NCBI GenBank assembly: GCA_036524115.1
Contig: DATDCY010000230.1
Span: 1-7,549 of the forward strand
Direction: 5' to 3'
DNA: 7,549 nt
DNA from: a bacterium
GTDB lineage: Bacteria > JAUVQV01 > DATDCY01
The notes under the pieces are model-generated. The model was not told the DNA's origin and made no database searches. It worked only from the letters and a program-made list of their open reading frames with translations. Every line of letters starts with the position of its first letter. Within the stretch, counting starts at the first letter, position 1. Below, piece after piece: positions 1 through 6,828 of the stretch. The translations under genes were made by a program, and so were the position numbers.

Positions 1-904
1 GTGCCCGCCCGCCGCCTTCGCCGAGGACGTCGAGCAGCTCGCCGGCGGCGCGGGCGCTCAGTCCGCCCTTCTCGCGGGCGAGCGGCACCGTCTCGCGCGC
101 CAGCAGCGCGTACAGCGGGAGCAGCTCCGGCGCCCGCCCCCGCAGCGCCGCGACGTGCGCCGCAACCGTGGCGACATCCCCGCGGGCCACCGGCCCGGTG
201 AGCGCCGCCGGGATGCCGAGCCGCCCGATGTTGGCGAGGGTCCCGCGCACCAGCGGCAGCACCGCCCGCAGCGCCTGCCCCCGGTCCGCGCCGAGCGTCC
301 GCAGCAGCCGCGCGGCGTAGTCGAGGAGGGTCACGAGGTAGTTCGACGCCGCGACCGCGCCCGCGTGGTAGAGCGCCGCCGACGCCGGGTCGCCCTTCCA
401 CCCCGGCAGGGTCAGCTCGGCGCCGCCGAGCGCCCGGACCAGCGCCCGGACCCGGGTGCGCGCGCCGCGGTCGGCCTCGACGCGAAAGAAGCTCCCCGGG
501 ATGCTCGCGACCCCGAGTGCCCGCTCCGGGACCGATTGCAGCGGGTGGACGACGGCGCGCAGCGCCCCGGCCGCGCGCGCCGCTTCCAGCAGGTCCCGGG
601 TGTGCGCGCCGGAGGCGTGGACGACGAGCGAGCCGCGCCGAAAGCCGCCGGCGTGGGCGATGCGCTCGCACAGGCCGCGGATCTCCCGGTCCGGGACCGT
701 GAGCAGCACGATCGCCGCGCGCGCCGCGGCCGCGGCCGGGTCCGCGGTCGGCGTCCCCGCCCCGATGAACCGGACCGCGGAGGCCGCCGAGCGGCGCGTG
801 CGCCCCGCGACCGCTACGACGCGGTAGCCCGCCCGGGCCAGCAGTCTGCCGAGCGCGCCCCCGACGCGCCCCGGACCGATGATCGCGACCGTTTCGCGCT
901 TCAT
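1..904 (-). CDS. Rossmann-fold DUF2520 family protein, C-terminus cut by the window edge
   Basis: The reading frame opens at ATG 904 and stays open for 301 codons to the left edge. The N-terminus is an NAD(P)-binding Rossmann fold: a beta strand runs into a GxGxxG loop, IIGPGRVGGALG, with glycines at residues 10, 12 and 15. The C-terminal half carries the DUF2520 signatures: HPLQS at 120-124, a YHAGAVAASNYL helix starting at 179, and GPVARGD at 237-243. Family members are about 280-300 aa, so only a few residues should be missing. They resemble ketopantoate-reductase-like and F420-dependent NADP reductase-like dehydrogenases, but no substrate is established. In mycobacteria a homologue lies next to panC. 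It is probably cytosolic, as I see no signal peptide or membrane segment. The start fits the glycine-loop distance. It diverges from the DUF3786 gene across 69 bp. Family assignment is secure; the reaction is unknown. Confidence 0.9.
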   Translation of the reverse strand, partial: MKRETVAIIGPGRVGGALGRLLARAGYRVVAVAGRTRRSAASAVRFIGAGTPTADPAAAAARAAIVLLTVPDREIRGLCERIAHAGGFRRGSLVVHASGAHTRDLLEAARAAGALRAVVHPLQSVPERALGVASIPGSFFRVEADRGARTRVRALVRALGGAELTLPGWKGDPASAALYHAGAVAASNYLVTLLDYAARLLRTLGADRGQALRAVLPLVRGTLANIGRLGIPAALTGPVARGDVATVAAHVAALRGRAPELLPLYALLARETVPLAREKGGLSARAAGELLDVLGEGGGRA

Positions 905-912
905 GATGTCGG

Positions 913-941
913 ATTCTCCGGTGCGGGCGCCGGTTCGTCAA
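913..941 (-). promoter_or_regulatory. candidate promoter for the DUF2520 gene
   Basis: On the minus strand, TTGACG (941-936, 5 of 6 to the -35 consensus) is followed after exactly 17 bases by GAGAAT (918-913, 4 of 6 to the -10 consensus). Transcription would start one or two bases before ATG 904, giving an almost leaderless message. The GGAG inside the -10 element could instead serve as a distant Shine-Dalgarno sequence, which would require a promoter further upstream. This is motif matching only. Confidence 0.4.
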
Positions 942-961
942 GAAACGCCCGCCGCTTCGGC

Positions 962-967
962 TATGAT
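962..967 (+). promoter_or_regulatory. -10-like element for the DUF3786 gene
   Basis: TATGAT (5 of 6 to TATAAT) lies so that the usual start point, seven bases after its last base, is the A of ATG 974. No good -35 hexamer lies 16-19 bases upstream, and the TG of an extended -10 is only half present. No Shine-Dalgarno sequence precedes the ATG. A leaderless transcript would account for this layout. Confidence 0.35.
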
Positions 968-973
968 GCCACC

Positions 974-1597
974 ATGGGTGTCGCGGACTCGGGCGAGAAG
1001 CGCGCCTGGGAACTGCTCGCGCGCAGCGCCGCTGAGCTGGTCTGCGCCCGCTCCCGGGCGTCGTTCGACGCCGCGACCGGGGCCTACCGGGTCCCGTCCT
1101 TCGGGCGCCTCTTCCTCGTCCGCCCCGGGGAGCGCCGGATCGCCGGCCTGGACCCGCGGGGCGCCGCCATCCTCGAGGCGCACGGCGACCTGCTCCGGCT
1201 CGCACTGCTCTGGTACCTCGTCCGGGCGGCCGGCGACCGGCCCGCGGACGTGCTCGTGAATCCGGGGCGCCTGCCGGGCGGGGACCTGTTCGCGCGGGGC
1301 ACCCACGTCCTGCCGCTGGACGCGCTCGCGGCGCGGCACACCAGCCGCCCGGAGAACTTTCTTGCCGCGGGCGGGGCACTCGGCGGCCGCGCGGTGCCCT
1401 ACGGCGACGCGGCGGTGGAGCTGCCGGCGCTCCCCAAGGTCCCGGTGACGATCATCCTCTGGCGGGCCGACGACGAGTTCCCGGCCCGCGCCGACCTGCT
1501 CTTCGACGCCAGCGCCCCGCGCCACCTGCCGACGGACGTCCTCTGGGCGATCGCGATGCTCTCGGTCCAGCTGATGCGCGAGGCGTCCGGGGCCTGA
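974..1597 (+). CDS. DUF3786 domain-containing protein
   Basis: A 207-aa protein matching the DUF3786 pattern over nearly its full length. A hydrophobic helix LALLWYLVRAAG is followed by a PGRLPGGDLF segment, then GGRAVPYGDAAVELPALPKV with GD at 144-145. The block IILWRADDEFPA (W163, E168, F169), LLFDASAP (D178) and LPTDVLW close the domain. The family is common in anaerobic deltaproteobacteria and related phyla, is cytosolic, and has no established function. ATG 974 is chosen because the domain begins soon after it. The reading frame extends far upstream, but that part is arginine- and proline-rich and lies antisense to the DUF2520 gene, so it is not real coding. No Shine-Dalgarno sequence is visible. 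The gene stands alone, divergent from DUF2520 and convergent with the sigma-54 regulator. The family call is good; the role is unknown. Confidence 0.85.
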   Translation: MGVADSGEKRAWELLARSAAELVCARSRASFDAATGAYRVPSFGRLFLVRPGERRIAGLDPRGAAILEAHGDLLRLALLWYLVRAAGDRPADVLVNPGRLPGGDLFARGTHVLPLDALAARHTSRPENFLAAGGALGGRAVPYGDAAVELPALPKVPVTIILWRADDEFPARADLLFDASAPRHLPTDVLWAIAMLSVQLMREASGA

Positions 1598-1724
1598 CCG
1601 CGAGCGCGCCGACCGGCCGGCCGACCGCGCAGTCAGCACGGCAAAGAAAAGCCGTCAGGGCACGAAACGGAGAGGGCGCCGAGACGGGGTCAGATGCAAG
1701 GAGCGGTCCCGACGCGGATTCTGA

Positions 1725-1742
1725 GGCGACCTCGTGGTCGCC
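1725..1742. terminator. perfect 7-bp hairpin between convergent genes, possible weak bidirectional terminator
   Basis: GGCGACC (1725-1731) and GGTCGCC (1736-1742) pair perfectly around the tetraloop TCGT. It lies in the 197-bp space between the convergent DUF3786 and sigma-54 regulator genes, about 53 bases past the regulator stop. Neither strand has a T-run after the stem, so it is not a classical intrinsic terminator. A smaller stem with an A-rich loop (1638-1655) lies nearby. The rest of 1598-1794 shows no gene. Confidence 0.3.
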
Positions 1743-1794
1743 GCAGGAAGACGCAAGGGGCGCGACGCGGCAGATGGCCCCGTATCGGCGGCCG

Positions 1795-3144
1795 TCACTG
1801 GTGCTTGAGGCCCCAGCGCTTGCGCTTCTCCCAGAGCGCCTTGCGCGTGATCCCGAGCATCCCCGCGATCTCCTGCTCGCTGCAGGCGCCCTGGTGGGAG
1901 AGGATGAACTGCTTGGTGTACTCCTCTATCGAGAGCGTGAACTCCCCCGCGGGCTGCGCCGGCGGCGCCTCGCTCCGGCGCAGGCGCTCCGGCAGGTGCA
2001 CCGGCAGCACAACCGGCCCGTCCGCGACCAGCACCAGCCGCTCGACGACGTTGCGCAGCTCGCGCACGTTCCCCGGCCACGGGTAGCCCTCGAACAGGCG
2101 CAGCGCCTGCGGGTCCAGCGCGAGCGGGCGCCGCCCCAGCTCGGCGGCAAACTGCTCGACGAACCGCCCGACCAGCAGCGGGATGTCCTCGCGCCGCTCG
2201 CGCAGGGGCGGCATCCGCAGCGTGATCACGTTGAGCCGGTAGAAGAGGTCCTCGCGGAAACCGCCGCCCGCGACGGCCGAGGCCAGGTCGAGGTTCGTCG
2301 CGGCGACGAAGCGCAGGTCCACGCGACGACTCTGCGTCGAGCCCAGCGGCCGGATCTCGCGGTCGTCGATGACCCGCAGCAGCTTCGACTGCAGGCGCGT
2401 GTCGAGCTCGCCGATCTCGTCGAGGAAGACCGTGCCGCCGTCCGCCTCCTCGAAGAGGCCGGCCTTGGCCCCGACCGCGCCCGTGAAGGCCCCGCGCTGG
2501 TAGCCGAAGAGCTCGGACTCGATGAGGTTCTCCGGGATCGCGCTGCAGTTGATCGGCACGAAGGGTTTCTCGCGCCGCGAGCTCTGCGCGTGGATGGCGC
2601 GCGCGAAGAGCTCCTTGCCGGTGCCCGTCTCCCCGAGCAGCAGGACATTGCTGCGCGAGTCGGCGACCTTGCGCACCTCGGCGAGCAGCGCGCGCATCGG
2701 GTCGCTCTCGCCGACGATGAGCTCCATGCCGTAGCGCTCGTCGATCTGCTTGCGCAGGATCACGTTCTCGGCCCGCAGGGCGCGCACATGCAGCGCGTTG
2801 CGCGCGATGCGCTTGAGCTCCTCGTGGATCACCGGCTTGATGACGTAGTCGTAGGCCCCCGCGCGCAGCGCCCGCACCGCGGTGTCGAGCGTGGCGTAGG
2901 CCGTCATCACGATGACGATCTGCGCCGGGTCGCGCTGGCGCGCCTTCTCGAGCAGCTCGATGCCGTCGATCCCCGGGAGGATGATGTCCGTGAGGATGAC
3001 GTCGAAGGCGCGCTCCTCGATGCGGGGCAGCGCCTCCTCGGCCGAGGCGGCGGCCTCGACCTCGTAGCCCTCGCGCGCGAAGACCCGCTTGAGCGAGTCG
3101 CGCAGCGTCGTCTCGTCCTCGATGATGAGCAGCCGCTCGTTCAT
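1795..3144 (-). CDS. sigma-54-dependent NtrC-family response regulator (CbrB/AtoC-like)
   Basis: A 449-aa cytosolic activator with three domains. The receiver (about 1-120) has the acidic pair E9-D10, phospho-acceptor D53 in LTDIILPG, T81 and K103. The AAA+ domain (about 140-375) has Walker A GETGTGKE (171-178, K177), the sigma-54 contact loop GAFTGA (218-223), Walker B FLDE (D242, E243) and [10 protein letters not shown] (296-305). A Fis-type helix-turn-helix (about 421-446) includes [16 protein letters not shown]. All residues needed for phosphorylation, ATP hydrolysis and RpoN contact are present, so it should be a competent RpoN-dependent activator. Its ATG overlaps the kinase stop as ATGA, which indicates translational coupling and makes it the cognate partner of that kinase. 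CbrB is the best-known family analogue. I saw no convincing -24/-12 promoter in the window, so its targets are probably elsewhere. Confidence 0.95.
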   Translation of the reverse strand: MNERLLIIEDETTLRDSLKRVFAREGYEVEAAASAEEALPRIEERAFDVILTDIILPGIDGIELLEKARQRDPAQIVIVMTAYATLDTAVRALRAGAYDYVIKPVIHEELKRIARNALHVRALRAENVILRKQIDERYGMELIVGESDPMRALLAEVRKVADSRSNVLLLGETGTGKELFARAIHAQSSRREKPFVPINCSAIPENLIESELFGYQRGAFTGAVGAKAGLFEEADGGTVFLDEIGELDTRLQSKLLRVIDDREIRPLGSTQSRRVDLRFVAATNLDLASAVAGGGFREDLFYRLNVITLRMPPLRERREDIPLLVGRFVEQFAAELGRRPLALDPQALRLFEGYPWPGNVRELRNVVERLVLVADGPVVLPVHLPERLRRSEAPPAQPAGEFTLSIEEYTKQFILSHQGACSEQEIAGMLGITRKALWEKRKRWGLKHQ

Positions 3145-6092
3145 GGCCTCGGCACCGGCAGGCGGATCTCGAAGGTCGTCCCCGCGCCCCGGGCGCTGTT
3201 GATCGTGATCGTCCCGCCGTGCTCCTTGACCGTACCATAGCAGATGCTCAGGCCCAACCCCGTCCCCTTGCCGAGCGGCTTCGTGGTGAAGAACGGGTCG
3301 AAGACGCGCTTGACGACCTCGGGCTCGATGCCGCGGCCCGTGTCCGCGACCTCGATCACGACGTCCGCGCCCTGCCGGCGCATCGTCACCCGCAGGTCGC
3401 CCCCCTCGGGCATGGCGTCGAGGGCGTTGAGCAGCAGGTTGAGGAAGACCTGCTCCATCTGGTCGGGGTTCACCAGCAGCGCCGGGATCGGCTCGAACTC
3501 CGCCTGGTAGCGGATGCGGCGGAAGCGCTTGTCGTAGCGGACCAGCTCGACCGTGCGGTGAAAGATCTCGCGGATGTCGCTCGCGACCTTGCTCCCCGTG
3601 GAGATGCGGGCGAAGTCCCCGAGGCTGCGCACGATGCGCGAGATCCGCTCGAGGTGGCCGTTGATCGCGCGCAGCGAGTCGCGCGTGAACTCCCGCCCCT
3701 CGGCGCGGTCGGCGTCCACCTCCGCCAGCTCCTGCACGAGCGAGGAGATCGAGGCCAGCGGGTTGCCGATCTCGTGCGAGATCCCCGCCGTCAGCCGCCC
3801 GATGCTCGCGAGCTTCGAGGCCTGCAGCAGCTGCTCCTCCATCTTGGTCTTCTCGGAGATGTCCTCGACGACGAGGACCAGCCCGCCGGAGGGGTCCTTG
3901 AAGGGGCTGACCAGCACGCGGAAGCAGCGCTGCCCCGGCGCCTGCACGATCTCCTCGACCTGCGCGCCCCCCTGGAGCAGCCCGCGGCGCAGCCAGGGCA
4001 GCAGCCGGTCGACGGGCTGGTCGAGCGCCGCCTCGCGGCCGATGCCCGAGAGCGCCTCCATCCCGCGGTTCCAGTAATTCACGCGCAGCGAGGGGTCGAC
4101 GGTCGCGATGCCCGCCGGCGCGCTCTCGATGATGTTCGCGGAGAACTCCTGCAGGTACGAGAGCGCGATGTTGGTCTGCGCCAGCTCCTGGCGCGAGAGC
4201 CGCAGGCTGGCGGTGATCCGCTGGAGGGAGGCCGAGAGCTCCGCCCGCTCGCGCTCGGAGAGCACGAGCTTGTCCTCGAAGATGATCGACGAGAGCGAGG
4301 AGCCGATCGCGCCCGAGAGCACCCGCTCGGCCTCGAAGCGCAGCGCCCGCAGCTCCTGCGGCGAGAGCTCCTTGCCCTTCGTCGTGCGGCGGGACGTGAA
4401 GTCCGCGACGACGCCCCGGGCCTGGTCCGCGCCGACGTACTGCGCGAGGATCGCCTCGATGTCCGCCACGGTGAACGAGGAACCGACGGGCAGCTCCCGC
4501 GCGCGATCGTCGGACTCGACGAACAGCAGCGCCTGGATCTGCTCCTCGCGCGAGGGCCGCTTCGCGAGCGAGAAGCCGACGTAGCAGCCGAGGTTCAGGA
4601 ACATCGACCAGAAGAGCGAGTTGCCCCACTTGCCGAGGCCGCGCACGGCGAACAGCGCGCCCGGGTCGAGCAGGCCCGCGGCCGCCGGACCCGGCCCGCC
4701 GCCGGCGGCGATGAGGCCCGCCTTCTGCATCGCCGGGATGATCAGCGTGTAGAACCAGACGGCGAAGCCCGCGAGCAGGCCGGCGATGGCCCCGGCGGTG
4801 CTGCCGCGCTTCCAGAACAGGCCGAGCAGGAACGCCGGGGCGAAGAGCGCGACGGCCTCGAAGGACTTCAGCCCGATGTCCACGAGGCTGTAGAACTCGC
4901 CGATCGAGACGGCGAAGAGGTAGCCGAGATAGACCACCCCGAGGATGACCAGGCGCTTGATCGCGAGGATGATCGTCGGGAAGCGCGGGTGCTCGTGCAG
5001 GCCGATGAGCGCCGGCATGACGATGCTGTTCATCGCCATGGTGCTCAGGGCGAGCGATTCGACGATGACCATGCTCGTCGCCGCCGAGAAGCCCCCGAGG
5101 AAGACCGCGAGGGAGAGCAGCTGCATCCCCTGCCCGAGCGGCAGGGAGAGCACGAAGTAGTCGGCGTCGAGCGCCGAGCCGGTGTGCAGGAGCCCCGCGC
5201 AGGCGATGGGGACCACGAAGATGTTGATCAGGAAGAGGTACAGCGGGAAGAGCCAGGCGGCCTTGCGCAGGTGGCGCTCGTCGCAGTTCTCGACGACCGC
5301 CATCTGGAACTGGCGCGGCAGCAGCAGGATCGCCAGCATCGAGAGCACCAGCAGCGCGAACCACTCGGTGTACCCGGTGCCGTCGCCGCCGTCGATGGTC
5401 AGCATCGAGGCGAACGGCGTCGCGCGGATGCGCCCGAAGAGGTCGCCGAACCCGTCGAAGAGCCCGTAGGTGACGAACGCCCCGGCGGCGAGGAAGGCCA
5501 GGAGCTTGACGATCGACTCGAAGGCGACGGCGAAGACCAGGCCGCCGTGGCGCTCGGAGGAGTCAAGGCGGCGCGCGCCGAAGATGATCGCGAAGCCGCC
5601 GAGGAAGAGCGTGATCACCAGGCCCATGGCCGCGCCGCCGCGCGGTTCGTGCGAGACGATCTCGAACGTGCTGATGATGGCCTTGATCTGCAGCCCGATG
5701 TAGGGGATGACGCCGACGACCGCCACGCCCGCCACGAGCGCCGAGAGCAGCAGGGACTTGCCGTAGCGGAAGCCGATGAAGTCCGAGATCGACGTGATGC
5801 GGTTGGCCTTGGCGATGCGCACCACGCGCAGCATGACGATGGCCCAGAGCGAGGCCATGAGCGTCGGCCCGAGGTAGATCGTGAGAAAGGAGAGCCCGCC
5901 CGTCGCGGCCCGGCCGACGCTCCCGTAGAAGGTCCAGGAGGTGCAGTAGACCGCGAGCGAGAGCGAGTAGACGTAGGCGTTGTTGACGAGGCTGCGGCCG
6001 CGCCGCTCCTGGCGCTCCGCCACCCAGGCGATGCCGAAGAGCAGCAGCAGGTAGCTGAGCAGGATGAAGAAGACGATGTACGGCTTGAACAC
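3141..6092 (-). CDS. SLC5 symporter-STAC-PAS sensor histidine kinase (CbrA/CrbS-like)
   Basis: A 983-aa membrane sensor, about the length of Pseudomonas CbrA. Residues 1 to about 510 form a multi-helix sodium/solute-symporter domain with hallmarks of the kinase-linked SLC5 branch: YCTSWTFYGSVGRAA, PYIGLQIKAI, RQFQMAVVEN and FLGGFSAATSMVIVESLALS. A STAC-like linker follows (about 540-605, including ERVLSGAIGSS), then a probable coiled coil (about 608-650) and a PAS domain (about 653-744). The kinase core has phospho-acceptor H773 in SHEIGNP, N889 (N box), D917 in DTGRGIE, FDPFFTT and GKGTGLGLS around 941-949. It has no C-terminal receiver. The start is a GTG nine bases after the upstream microprotein and just before the first helix. 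It should sense, and may transport, a small organic solute and phosphorylate the overlapping regulator. Known relatives respond to histidine or other amino acids (CbrA) or acetate (CrbS). The ligand here is not predictable. Confidence 0.95.
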   Translation of the reverse strand: MFKPYIVFFILLSYLLLLFGIAWVAERQERRGRSLVNNAYVYSLSLAVYCTSWTFYGSVGRAATGGLSFLTIYLGPTLMASLWAIVMLRVVRIAKANRITSISDFIGFRYGKSLLLSALVAGVAVVGVIPYIGLQIKAIISTFEIVSHEPRGGAAMGLVITLFLGGFAIIFGARRLDSSERHGGLVFAVAFESIVKLLAFLAAGAFVTYGLFDGFGDLFGRIRATPFASMLTIDGGDGTGYTEWFALLVLSMLAILLLPRQFQMAVVENCDERHLRKAAWLFPLYLFLINIFVVPIACAGLLHTGSALDADYFVLSLPLGQGMQLLSLAVFLGGFSAATSMVIVESLALSTMAMNSIVMPALIGLHEHPRFPTIILAIKRLVILGVVYLGYLFAVSIGEFYSLVDIGLKSFEAVALFAPAFLLGLFWKRGSTAGAIAGLLAGFAVWFYTLIIPAMQKAGLIAAGGGPGPAAAGLLDPGALFAVRGLGKWGNSLFWSMFLNLGCYVGFSLAKRPSREEQIQALLFVESDDRARELPVGSSFTVADIEAILAQYVGADQARGVVADFTSRRTTKGKELSPQELRALRFEAERVLSGAIGSSLSSIIFEDKLVLSERERAELSASLQRITASLRLSRQELAQTNIALSYLQEFSANIIESAPAGIATVDPSLRVNYWNRGMEALSGIGREAALDQPVDRLLPWLRRGLLQGGAQVEEIVQAPGQRCFRVLVSPFKDPSGGLVLVVEDISEKTKMEEQLLQASKLASIGRLTAGISHEIGNPLASISSLVQELAEVDADRAEGREFTRDSLRAINGHLERISRIVRSLGDFARISTGSKVASDIREIFHRTVELVRYDKRFRRIRYQAEFEPIPALLVNPDQMEQVFLNLLLNALDAMPEGGDLRVTMRRQGADVVIEVADTGRGIEPEVVKRVFDPFFTTKPLGKGTGLGLSICYGTVKEHGGTITINSARGAGTTFEIRLPVPRP

Positions 6093-6101
6093 CCGTCCGT
6101 C

Positions 6102-6278
6102 TCAGTCCCGCGCCGGCGGGCCGCCCCCGCGGGCCGCGCGCGCCACGAGGATCACGAAGAGCAGCCAGAAGGCGAGCAGGTACTCGAAGAGCGCGCCGCG
6201 GAAGACCTCGAGCAGCGGCCAGTTCAGGCCGAGCAGCCCGAGGTGGAAGATCACGATCCAGATCGCGACGTCGCTCAT
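6102..6278 (-). CDS. 58-aa hydrophobic microprotein upstream of the transporter-kinase (CbrX-like position)
   Basis: ATG 6278 opens a 58-codon frame ending in TGA at 6102-6104, nine bases before the kinase GTG. The product begins MSDVAIWIVIFHLGLLGLNW and has two hydrophobic stretches. Residues 5-18 lead into an NWP turn (19-21), and residues 30-46 (including FEYLLAFWLLFVIL) form a clear membrane helix. An RAARGGGPPAR tail follows, and its positive charge suggests a cytoplasmic C-terminus. Bias towards G/C at third positions and the sharp hydrophobic pattern support real coding. The Shine-Dalgarno sequence is weak: GGGA followed by an A7 tract. In Pseudomonas a small gene, cbrX, precedes cbrA in the same position, which supports the assignment by position, not by sequence comparison. 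Possible roles are a small subunit of the SLC5 domain, or a leader whose translation controls the kinase. Function is unknown. Confidence 0.75.
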   Translation of the reverse strand: MSDVAIWIVIFHLGLLGLNWPLLEVFRGALFEYLLAFWLLFVILVARAARGGGPPARD

Positions 6279-6316
6279 GTGCTTTTTTTCCCGCGGTCGC
6301 CCAGCCGCCGGACGAG

Positions 6317-6345
6317 ATCTTCCGGCCGGCCCGCGCCCCTGTCAA
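6317..6345 (-). promoter_or_regulatory. candidate sigma-70-type promoter of the microprotein/kinase/regulator operon
   Basis: On the minus strand, a perfect -35 TTGACA (6345-6340) is followed after exactly 17 bases by GAAGAT (6322-6317), which matches the -10 consensus at 3 of 6, including the important A2 and T6. Start would be near 6310, giving a leader of about 32 bases before ATG 6278. The weak -10 in a GC-rich spacer suggests low or activator-assisted expression. This is motif evidence only. Confidence 0.5.
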
Positions 6346-6371
6346 GGAATGCGCCTGAAATCACGTTTCCT

Positions 6372-6387
6372 AGTGAAGCATTTCACA
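6372..6387. promoter_or_regulatory. CRP/FNR-superfamily-like palindrome upstream of nuoA
   Basis: AGTGA-N6-TCACA matches 9 of 10 specified positions of the CRP-type consensus TGTGA-N6-TCACA, and its core GTGA-N6-TCAC is a perfect dyad. Its centre is at 6379.5. If the -10 is TATGTT (6409-6414), transcription starts near 6421 and the dyad centres at -41.5, the position of a class II activator. It lies in the AT-richest part of the divergent region, so it could also affect the signalling operon. The binding protein is not identifiable here. Confidence 0.4.
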
Positions 6388-6388
6388 C

Positions 6389-6418
6389 TTGCAATCGTCA
6401 ACATCCGTATGTTATAGG
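6389..6418 (+). promoter_or_regulatory. candidate nuo operon promoter
   Basis: Two overlapping readings exist. One is TTGCAA (6389-6394, 4 of 6) with an 18-base spacer to TATAGG (6413-6418, 4 of 6). The other uses the -10 TATGTT (6409-6414, 4 of 6) with no proper -35, where the adjacent palindrome would replace it through an activator. Either gives a leader of about 50-60 bases before GTG 6478. The AT-rich island at about 6341-6420 in an otherwise very GC-rich window supports promoter activity here. Confidence 0.45.
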
Positions 6419-6467
6419 TTCTGCCCGTTTGGCCGGCCCCTTCGGTGGCGACAGGCAACAACGGTGT

Positions 6468-6475
6468 AGGAGGAG
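6468..6475 (+). promoter_or_regulatory. strong Shine-Dalgarno sequence that decides the nuoA start
   Basis: AGGAGGAG, the best ribosome-binding site in the window, ends two bases before GTG 6478; its AGGAGG core ends four bases before it. This favours GTG 6478 over an in-frame GTG at 6445, which would add eleven residues not typical of NuoA and has no comparable site. Confidence 0.8.
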
Positions 6476-6477
6476 CG

Positions 6478-6828
6478 GTGGACTTCTACTACCTGTCCTT
6501 CAGCATATTGGCGGCGGTGCTGTTCGTCCTGCTCCAGTTCGGGCTCTCCCGCCTGATCGCCCCGCACGACCCGCGCGGCGCTAAGGTCTTCCCCTACGAG
6601 TGCGGCGAGGTGCCGCTCGGCTCGGCCTGGACGCGCTTCAACGTCGGCTACTACGTCTTCGCGCTGCTCTTCCTGATCTTCGAGGTCGAGGTGGTCTTCC
6701 TCTTCCCGTGGGCGGCGGTCCTCCGCGAGATCGGCGTGACGGCGCTCGTCGAGGGCGGCGTCTTCCTCGTGATCCTCGTCTTCGGCTTCGCCTTTGCCTG
6801 GCGCAAGGGCTACCTCGCCTGGCGGTGA
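6478..6828 (+). CDS. nuoA: NADH-quinone oxidoreductase subunit A
   Basis: A 116-aa inner-membrane subunit of complex I (NDH-1), of normal family length. It belongs to the membrane arm near the quinone site. Three membrane helices lie at about 5-25, 58-78 and 90-108. The loop between the first two carries FPYECGEVP (Y40, E41, C42, G43), with the invariant cysteine. The second helix has the hallmark [19 protein letters not shown]. Its acidic residues E69 and E71 correspond to the Asp/Glu pair in E. coli NuoA and are followed by VVFLFPWA. The GTG start is supported by a strong Shine-Dalgarno sequence. Its TGA shares the A with the first candidate ATG of nuoB, so the two are co-translated. It is the first gene of the nuo operon and diverges from the signalling operon. 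Confidence 0.96.
   Translation: MDFYYLSFSILAAVLFVLLQFGLSRLIAPHDPRGAKVFPYECGEVPLGSAWTRFNVGYYVFALLFLIFEVEVVFLFPWAAVLREIGVTALVEGGVFLVILVFGFAFAWRKGYLAWR

Noticed and set aside
155-973. Upstream extension of the DUF3786 frame (about 270 extra codons)
   Set aside because: The translation is Arg/Pro/Ala-rich low complexity, antisense to the clear DUF2520 gene. The family domain starts only after ATG 974.
1615-1622. GGCCGGCC palindrome, repeated at 2457-2464, 6324-6331 and 6431-6438
   Set aside because: One or two copies of any GC-only 8-mer are expected in 7.5 kb of such GC-rich DNA. One copy is inside the regulator coding sequence, and the flanks are not conserved, so this is not a repeat family.
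1757-1781. GGGGC/GCCCC pairing just past the regulator stop as an intrinsic terminator
   Set aside because: It has a five-base stem with a 15-base loop and only a broken T-rich stretch after it, so it is too weak to call.
1774-3240. Plus-strand open frame of 488 codons opposite the response regulator
   Set aside because: It is a shadow of the regulator gene, which carries every expected receiver, AAA+ and HTH motif on the other strand.
6396-6401. Second minus-strand -35 (TTGACG) in the divergent region
   Set aside because: No acceptable -10 hexamer lies 16-18 bases downstream; the TTGACA at 6345-6340 is better placed.
6429-6445. Possible -24/-12 (sigma-54) promoter before nuoA, starting TTGGC
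   Set aside because: The -24 half looks right, but the essential GC dinucleotide at -12 reads CG, so there is no support for direct control of nuo by the neighbouring sigma-54 regulator.
3219-6584. Plus-strand open frame of 1121 codons antisense to the kinase
   Set aside because: It mirrors the codons of a motif-rich kinase. Its translation is dominated by Arg, Glu, Asp and Ala with no domain pattern, as expected for antisense frames in very GC-rich DNA. It also runs into the nuo promoter region and the start of nuoA.
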